A DNA stretch of 64,000 nucleotides. Source: JASGIT01 sp047601665. Lineage in GTDB: Bacteria > Pseudomonadota > Gammaproteobacteria > Burkholderiales > Burkholderiaceae_C. This document shows positions 59,292-64,000 of the stretch, one piece after another. The notes below the pieces were generated by a model. It was given only the letters and a program-made list of their open reading frames with translations, made no database searches and was not told where the DNA came from. Each line of letters opens with the position of its first letter. Within the stretch, counting starts at the first letter, position 1. The DNA is taken from assembly GCA_047601665.1 (NCBI GenBank), contig JASGIT010000001.1, positions 1,302,001-1,366,000 on the forward strand, in the 5' to 3' direction. The translations under genes and the position numbers were made by a program.

Positions 59292-60803
59292 ATGAACCAC
59301 GTCCAGTTCGCCCGCCGCCTGCTGCTGACGCTGTGCACGGTGGCGCTGCTGGGTTTCTGGGCAGAGTTCGCGTGGGACCTGCACCACGCCATCGACCCCG
59401 CCACGGGCCAGGCGGTGAGCCTGTGGGACCTGCGCGCCACGACCAGCCAGGTGCGGTCGATAGCGTCCACGCTGGGCGGCACCTACGCCACCATGATCGC
59501 CATGCTGCTCACCTTCGTGTCGCTGGCCATCCCGCTCACCGCCAACCTGTACACGCCCCGGCTGATCGACCTGTTCATCCGCGACCCGATCAACCTCTTC
59601 GTCATCTGCACCGGCATCGTGCTGGCCGCGCACAACCTGGTGGCGGTGAACATCTCGTTCGAGCAGTGGACGGCGCAGCTGCCCTACGCCATCGCCGTGC
59701 TGGGGGCCGTGGTGGGCTGGCTGCTGGTGCTGCCGTACTACTTCTACGTGATGAGCTTCATCGACCCGTACACCATCATCCGGCGCATCCACCAGTCCCT
59801 GACGCGCGAGCTGGACGACGCCGCCACGGGCCGCCACCCCGTGGCCGAGGCGCAGCGCACGGTGAACCAGCGCATCCACGGCCTGTCCAGCGTGCTGCTG
59901 CGCACCGCGGACCGGGCAGACCGCGACATCACCCTCGAAGCCATGCACGCCCTGCTGGCCGAGTTCTCGCGCATCCGCGAACTCAAGCCGCGCCTGCCCT
60001 CCGCCTTCCTGCGCGTGGACAACGACCTGATGGCCGGCATGGCGGGCGACGCGGTCGAGATCCTGAGCGCCAAGGGCATCTGGATGGAGCACCGCATCGC
60101 GCACCAGCTGGTGCTGGCCTTCCACTGCGTGCTGTCCAAGATGCCCGACGGCGTGAGCGCCATGGCCCAGGCCGTGAAAAACGCCGCGCACCAGGAGGCG
60201 CAGGCGGGCAACACCGAAGTGTTCTGGCTGCTGGCGCGCACGCTCAACTCCTTCCTGCGCGCCGCCATCAAGCAGCACAACAACGCCGCCGTGTTCGACG
60301 TGGTGCATTCCCAGAAAACCCTGATGCGCCGCCTGCTGCTGGACGGCCACGCCGAACACGTGCCCACGCTGGCCGGCTACCTGCACTACTACGCCGGCTA
60401 CGCGCGCGGGCTGGGGCAGGCGTTCATCTACGAGCGCATGAGCTACGAGCTGTGCGATCTGACCGAACTGGCCGACCAGCGCGGCCACGGCGACACGGCC
60501 GAGGCGCTGCTGGGCTTGGTGCTCGACATGGCCGATGCCGGGCGCCACCCGGGGCTGGTGAAGTCGCGCGCCATGCTGGGCGCGTACTTCGGCGCGCAAG
60601 GCCGCGCCGCCGCGCACGCGCGCGTGCTGCGGTCGCTGCAAGCCATGCCCCCGGCGGCGCTGGCCGAGGCGCGCACCCGCATCCTGGCCACCAGCGAGCG
60701 CCTGTTCTGGGAGGTGAACGACCACGGCGTCAACTTCGACTACGTGGAGCCCGCGCGGCGCGCGCAGGTGGCGGCGCTGCTGGAACAGGCAGGCGCGCCT
60801 TAG
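59292..60803 (+). CDS. Multi-span membrane protein of unknown function
   Basis: 503 aa. Four hydrophobic segments occupy the first 160 residues (LLLTLCTVALLGFWAEFAW, YATMIAMLLTFVSLAIPL, LFVICTGIVLAAHNLVAV, YAIAVLGAVVGWLLVLPYYFYV). The remainder is a large cytoplasmic helical domain with repeated hydrophobic helices (HALLAEFSRIRELKPRL, MSYELCDLTELADQRGHGDT). The design resembles DUF2254-like predicted membrane proteins, but I am not sure of the family. It is a backbone gene between comM and the liv genes. Confidence 0.75.
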   Translation: MNHVQFARRLLLTLCTVALLGFWAEFAWDLHHAIDPATGQAVSLWDLRATTSQVRSIASTLGGTYATMIAMLLTFVSLAIPLTANLYTPRLIDLFIRDPINLFVICTGIVLAAHNLVAVNISFEQWTAQLPYAIAVLGAVVGWLLVLPYYFYVMSFIDPYTIIRRIHQSLTRELDDAATGRHPVAEAQRTVNQRIHGLSSVLLRTADRADRDITLEAMHALLAEFSRIRELKPRLPSAFLRVDNDLMAGMAGDAVEILSAKGIWMEHRIAHQLVLAFHCVLSKMPDGVSAMAQAVKNAAHQEAQAGNTEVFWLLARTLNSFLRAAIKQHNNAAVFDVVHSQKTLMRRLLLDGHAEHVPTLAGYLHYYAGYARGLGQAFIYERMSYELCDLTELADQRGHGDTAEALLGLVLDMADAGRHPGLVKSRAMLGAYFGAQGRAAAHARVLRSLQAMPPAALAEARTRILATSERLFWEVNDHGVNFDYVEPARRAQVAALLEQAGAP

Positions 60804-60810
60804 GGCTACG

Positions 60811-61509
60811 CTACAGGCCCTTGTAGACGCCCCGCAGCGCCTCCATGCGCCCGCCGTGCACGATCTGCCCCTTCTCCAGCACATAGGCCCGGTCGGCCAC
60901 GGCTTCGGCCAGGGCCAGGTTCTGTTCACTGAGCAAAATGCCCACGCCCTGGGCCTTGAGGCGCTGGATGGCCTCGGCCATCTGCTCGACGATGACCGGG
61001 GCCACGCCCTCGGACGGCTCGTCGAGCAGCACCATGAAGGGCTGCCCCATCAGCGTGCGCGCCACGGTGAGCATCTGCTGCTCGCCGCCGCTCATGCGGC
61101 CGCCCGGGCGGCGGGGCATCTCGCCCAGGTTGGGGAACAGCGCGAACAGGCGCTCGGGCGTCCAGTGCGGGGCGGGCGTGCCGTCAGGCCAATGGCGCGG
61201 TTTCTGGCGGCCCACTTCGAGGTTTTCGAGCACCGTCAAGTCCGTGAAGATGCGCCGGTCCTCGGGCACGTAGCCCAGGCCCATGCGGGCGATTTCGTGC
61301 GGGGCCTTGCGGCCTATGGCCTGGCCCATGAAGCCGACGCTGCCAGTGCGCCGCGCCACCAGCCCGGCAATGGCCTTGAGCGTGGTCGATTTGCCCGCGC
61401 CGTTGCGGCCCATGAGGGCGACGACCTCGCCGCGCGCCACTGTCAGCGCCACGTCGAACAGGATGTGCGCGCCGCCGTACCAGGCGTTCAGGTTTTTCAC
61501 TTCAAGCAT
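60811..61509 (-). CDS. livF: Branched-chain amino-acid-type ABC transporter ATP-binding protein LivF
   Basis: 232 aa. Walker A GRNGAGKST, signature GGRMSGGEQQMLTVARTLMG, Walker B FMVLLDEPSEGVAP and the LivF-typical phrases IGYVPEDRRIFTDLTVLENL-like (LGYVPEDRRIFTDLTVLENLEVG) and GILLSEQNLALA. It powers uptake by a HAAT-family transporter (branched-chain amino acids, urea or short aromatic acids). It overlaps livG by eight bases and is the last gene of the visible livHM-livG-livF operon. Confidence 0.95.
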   Translation of the reverse strand: MLEVKNLNAWYGGAHILFDVALTVARGEVVALMGRNGAGKSTTLKAIAGLVARRTGSVGFMGQAIGRKAPHEIARMGLGYVPEDRRIFTDLTVLENLEVGRQKPRHWPDGTPAPHWTPERLFALFPNLGEMPRRPGGRMSGGEQQMLTVARTLMGQPFMVLLDEPSEGVAPVIVEQMAEAIQRLKAQGVGILLSEQNLALAEAVADRAYVLEKGQIVHGGRMEALRGVYKGL

Positions 61510-62254
61510 GGAGCTTCCCGCTGCCCAGATACGCGGCCTGCACGCGCGGGTCGTGGCGGATGGCTTCGGGCGTGCCCTCGGCCAGCAGCTGGCCGCGCAC
61601 CAGCACCAGCACGCGGTCGGCGTGGCCGAAGACCACGTCCATGCTGTGCTCGGTGAACAGCACGCCCATGCCGCGCTCCTTGGCCAGCGCGCGCACCAGG
61701 GCCATGAGCGACTGGCGCTCAGCGGCGGCCATGCCGGCGGTGGGCTCGTCCATCAGCAGCAGGCGCGGCGCGTGGGCCAGGGCGATGGCGAGTTCCACGC
61801 GCTTCACGTCGCCGTAGGCCAGTTCGCTGCACGGGCGGTCGGCCTCGGCGCGCATCCCCACGCGCTCCAGCAGGGCCAGGGCATCGTCGCGCCGGTGCGC
61901 GGCGGCGGGCCGCCAGAAGCGGAAGACGCGCCCGTCGGCGGACAGCAGCGCCAGCTGCACGTTCTCGGCCACGGTCAGCGAGGCGAAGGTTTCGGCGATC
62001 TGGAACGTGCGGCCCACGCCCAGCCGCCAGATGGCGCGCGGCGGCAGGCCCGCGATGCTCTGCCCCGCCAATTGGATGGTGCCGCCGTCAGGCTTCAGCT
62101 GCCCACCCACCATGTTGAAGGTGGTGGACTTGCCCGCGCCGTTGGGGCCGATGAGGGCGAGCATTTCGCCCGCCGCCAGGCGGAAGCCCACGCCCTCCAC
62201 GGCGCGCACGCCGCCAAAGGACTTGCGCAGGCCATCGACGTGCAGCAGACTCAT
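61502..62254 (-). CDS. livG: Branched-chain amino-acid-type ABC transporter ATP-binding protein LivG
   Basis: 250 aa. Walker A GPNGAGKST, RTFQIAETFASLTVAENVQLALL (LivG Q-loop region), signature LAYGDVKRVELAIALA, Walker B LLLMDEPTAGM and the family end GVLFTEHSMDVVFGHADRVLVL. It forms the ATPase pair with LivF. The gene overlaps both neighbours (ATGA with the permease gene), so all three are translationally coupled. Confidence 0.95.
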   Translation of the reverse strand: MSLLHVDGLRKSFGGVRAVEGVGFRLAAGEMLALIGPNGAGKSTTFNMVGGQLKPDGGTIQLAGQSIAGLPPRAIWRLGVGRTFQIAETFASLTVAENVQLALLSADGRVFRFWRPAAAHRRDDALALLERVGMRAEADRPCSELAYGDVKRVELAIALAHAPRLLLMDEPTAGMAAAERQSLMALVRALAKERGMGVLFTEHSMDVVFGHADRVLVLVRGQLLAEGTPEAIRHDPRVQAAYLGSGKLHA

Positions 62255-64000
62255 GCCGCTCCCTTTTTAATAGCTGCCAGCGCTTTCCAGTATTGCGCAA
62301 ACCCCGAAATTCCCTGCGGGAACAACAACACCAGCAGCAGCATGGCGCCGCCCAGCACGGCGCGCCAGTAGTCGGTGCTGCGCGCCAGCGTGTCGTGCAG
62401 CCATGTGAAAGCCGCCGCGCCCACGAGGGGGCCGGCCAGCGCCTGCACGCCCCCCAGCAGCACCATGACCAGGCCATCGACCGAGCGGCCCACCGACAGC
62501 CCCTCGGGCGAAATGCCGCCCTTGGAGAACAGGTACAGCGCCCCCGCCAGCCCCGCGAACAGCCCCGCCACCGCAAAGCCCGCCCATTGCAGGCGGCGCA
62601 CGTCCAGACCGATCGCCTCGGCCCGCACCGCCGAGTCGCGCGCGGCGCGCAGCGCGTAGCCGAAGGGCGCGAACAGGGCGCGGCGCAGCACGAAGATGGC
62701 CGCCGCCACCACGGCCAGCGCCAGCAGGTAGAACGCGCCGCCGTCCAGCGACGGCCACAGCCCGGTCAGCCCGTTGCTGCCGCCGGTCACCGCGTCCCAC
62801 TGGAAGGCGATGGCCCAGGTGATCTGCGCAAAGGCGAGCGTGAGCATGGCCAGGTACACGCCCGACAGCCGCACGCAGAACCAGCCGTACAGCAGCGCGC
62901 CCGCCGCCGCCGCCAGCGGCCCCAGCGCCAGCGCCGCGCCCCAGGGCAGACCGGCGGCGCGCACCAGCAGCGCCGCGCCATAGGCCCCCAGGCCGAAATA
63001 GGCCGCGTGGCCGAAGGAGGACATGCCCGCCGGCCCCATCAAAAAATGCAGGCTGGCGGCGAACAGCGCGGCGACCAGCATGTCGGTGGCCAGCACCGTG
63101 GCGTAGGGCCATTGGCCTGATGCCAGCGGCAGCAAGGCCAGCAGCACCACCAGCGCCGCCCAGCCCGCGCGCGCCGCCGGGCCGGAGGGGCGCAGCGGCG
63201 CCTCCGCCGCGCCCGCGCCGCGCACCGGCGGCTGCGGCCTGCCCAGCAGCCCCCAGGGCCGCCAGACCAGCACCACGGCCATCGCCAAAAATTCCACCAC
63301 CAGCGTGAGCTTGGACAGCGACAGCGTGACGCCCGCGACTTCAACCACGCCCAGCCACACGCACAGCGCCTTGAGCTCGGCCACCAGCAGCGCCGCGACG
63401 AAGGCCCCCGGCAGCGAGCCCATGCCGCCCACCACCACGACCACGAAGGCCGAGCCGATGGCGGCCATGTCCATGTCGAGGTTGGCGCTTTCGCGCGGCA
63501 GTTGCAGCGCGCCGCCCAGGCCCGCGAGCAGCGCGCCCAGCGCGAACACCGCCGTGAACAGCCAGGCCTGGTTGACGCCCAGCGCGCCGACCATCTCGCG
63601 GTCTTGCGTGGCCGCGCGCACCAGCGTGCCCCAGCGCGTGCGCGTGAGCAGCAGCCACAGCAGCAGCAGCACCAGCGGCCCCACGGCGATCAGGAACAGG
63701 TCGTAGGCCGGGAAGGCGCGGCCCAGGATCCGCACCGCGCCTTCGAGCCCCGGCGCGCGCGGGCCGAAGAGTTCCTCCGGCCCCCAGGCCCAGAGCGCCG
63801 CGTCCTTGATGACCAGCACCAGGGCGAAGGTGGCGAGCAGCTGGAACAGCTCGGGCGCGCGGTAGACGCGGCGCAGCAGCGCCATTTCCACCGCCGCGCC
63901 CAGCAGGCCCAGCAGCAGCGGCGTGACGACCAATGCAGGCCAGAAGCCCAGCCGCTCCGCGCAGCTGTAGGCCACGTACACGCCCAGCATGTAGAACGAG
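62251..64000 (-). CDS. Fused LivH-LivM permease (N-terminus beyond the window)
   Basis: At least 583 residues, reading on through 64000; the frame before the ATG at 63990 (SFYMLGVYVAYS) continues the LivH pattern HGSFYMLGAY, so the true start lies outside. The first part is LivH (TRTRWGTLVRAATQDREMVGALGVNQ, MGSLPGAFVAALLVAELKAL), followed by a short linker (about 275-300) and LivM (FGHAAYFGLGAYGAALLVRAAG, GFAVAGLFAGLAGALYLFSKGGISPEG). Both permeases are normally separate proteins. Substrate not fixed by sequence. Confidence 0.88.
   Translation of the reverse strand, partial: SFYMLGVYVAYSCAERLGFWPALVVTPLLLGLLGAAVEMALLRRVYRAPELFQLLATFALVLVIKDAALWAWGPEELFGPRAPGLEGAVRILGRAFPAYDLFLIAVGPLVLLLLWLLLTRTRWGTLVRAATQDREMVGALGVNQAWLFTAVFALGALLAGLGGALQLPRESANLDMDMAAIGSAFVVVVVGGMGSLPGAFVAALLVAELKALCVWLGVVEVAGVTLSLSKLTLVVEFLAMAVVLVWRPWGLLGRPQPPVRGAGAAEAPLRPSGPAARAGWAALVVLLALLPLASGQWPYATVLATDMLVAALFAASLHFLMGPAGMSSFGHAAYFGLGAYGAALLVRAAGLPWGAALALGPLAAAAGALLYGWFCVRLSGVYLAMLTLAFAQITWAIAFQWDAVTGGSNGLTGLWPSLDGGAFYLLALAVVAAAIFVLRRALFAPFGYALRAARDSAVRAEAIGLDVRRLQWAGFAVAGLFAGLAGALYLFSKGGISPEGLSVGRSVDGLVMVLLGGVQALAGPLVGAAAFTWLHDTLARSTDYWRAVLGGAMLLLVLLFPQGISGFAQYWKALAAIKKGAA
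62266..62300. repeat. Dispersed repeat, copy 5 (partial), at the livHM 3' end
   Basis: TTTTAATAGCTGCCAGCGCT followed by TTCCAGTATTGCGCAAA lies in the last codons of the livHM gene just before livG. It has the same leading arm as the other copies and a degenerate second arm; it encodes the C-terminal residues of the permease. Confidence 0.55.

Noticed and set aside
59256..60929. Long minus-strand frame opposite the membrane protein gene
   Set aside because: Repetitive Val/Arg/His composition of an antisense shadow; the plus strand has clear membrane spans.

Overview
The window comes from a high-GC beta-proteobacterium, most likely a member of the Comamonadaceae (Acidovorax/Alicycliphilus/Diaphorobacter-like). 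The GC-rich flanks carry a Burkholderiales-type porin, a divergent alr/lplT pair, glcDEF, torF-glnK-amtB and liv genes. They also carry copies of a short dispersed repeat (core AGCGCTTG...AAGCGCTAGCAGC) that I associate with this family. The taxonomic call is inference from gene content and this repeat.

Layout. (1) Positions 1-18391 are conserved chromosome: porin, AroE-like dehydrogenase and MFS transporter with a divergent IclR regulator; LysE/ArgO exporter and alanine racemase; lplT; a BrnT/BrnA toxin-antitoxin pair; glutathione peroxidase, a WYL regulator, a VOC protein and a ProQ-domain protein; a glycolate-oxidase operon (glcD-glcE-DUF1275-glcF); an SMP-30 lactonase; and torF-glnK-amtB behind a good sigma-54 promoter. 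(2) comM (Mg-chelatase-like helicase of natural transformation) is split in two. (3) Between the halves, at 19286-58565, lies a complete 39.3-kb Tn7-like transposon of the Tn6022/comM-targeting type. Its ends read TGTGAG...CTCACA, it is flanked by a 5-bp GGGGC target duplication, it has repeated TGAGAC motifs at both ends, and it carries an overlapping tnsA-tnsB-tnsC-tniQ-tniE operon at the right end. (4) After the comM 3' half come a membrane protein and a branched-chain amino-acid ABC transporter (livF, livG, fused livHM) that runs off the window.

Cargo of the transposon, left to right: a decayed tyrosine integrase; an AbiEi-like protein whose toxin partner is truncated; a coiled-coil membrane protein; an overlapping block of a CxxC protein, a large serine recombinase, a ParB-like and a RepB-like protein; several small genes including an Xre/MbcA-type and an H-NS-like protein; a secreted NUC-type nuclease; a Fic AMPylase-like protein; an EthD protein; an XRE-HAD pair with a visible operator; and an Abi-alpha (DUF4393) protein.

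The most interesting part is a set of predicted proteolytic conflict modules. Module A (31490-36138) is alpha/beta hydrolase, caspase, 657-aa accessory protein. Module B (47497-50524) is a 116-aa protein, a caspase with a long C-terminal extension, and a second alpha/beta hydrolase. Transcribed away from module B is an AAA+ ATPase/subtilisin pair followed by a small protein, a HEVGH zinc metalloprotease and a dCTP-deaminase-like protein. The accessory region of module A seems to resemble the C-terminal extension of the module B caspase, so the two may be versions of one undescribed caspase-hydrolase system. Four predicted proteases of three catalytic types in one transposon suggest abortive-infection style anti-phage functions; this is inference from gene content and location.

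I saw no rRNA, tRNA or CRISPR array.
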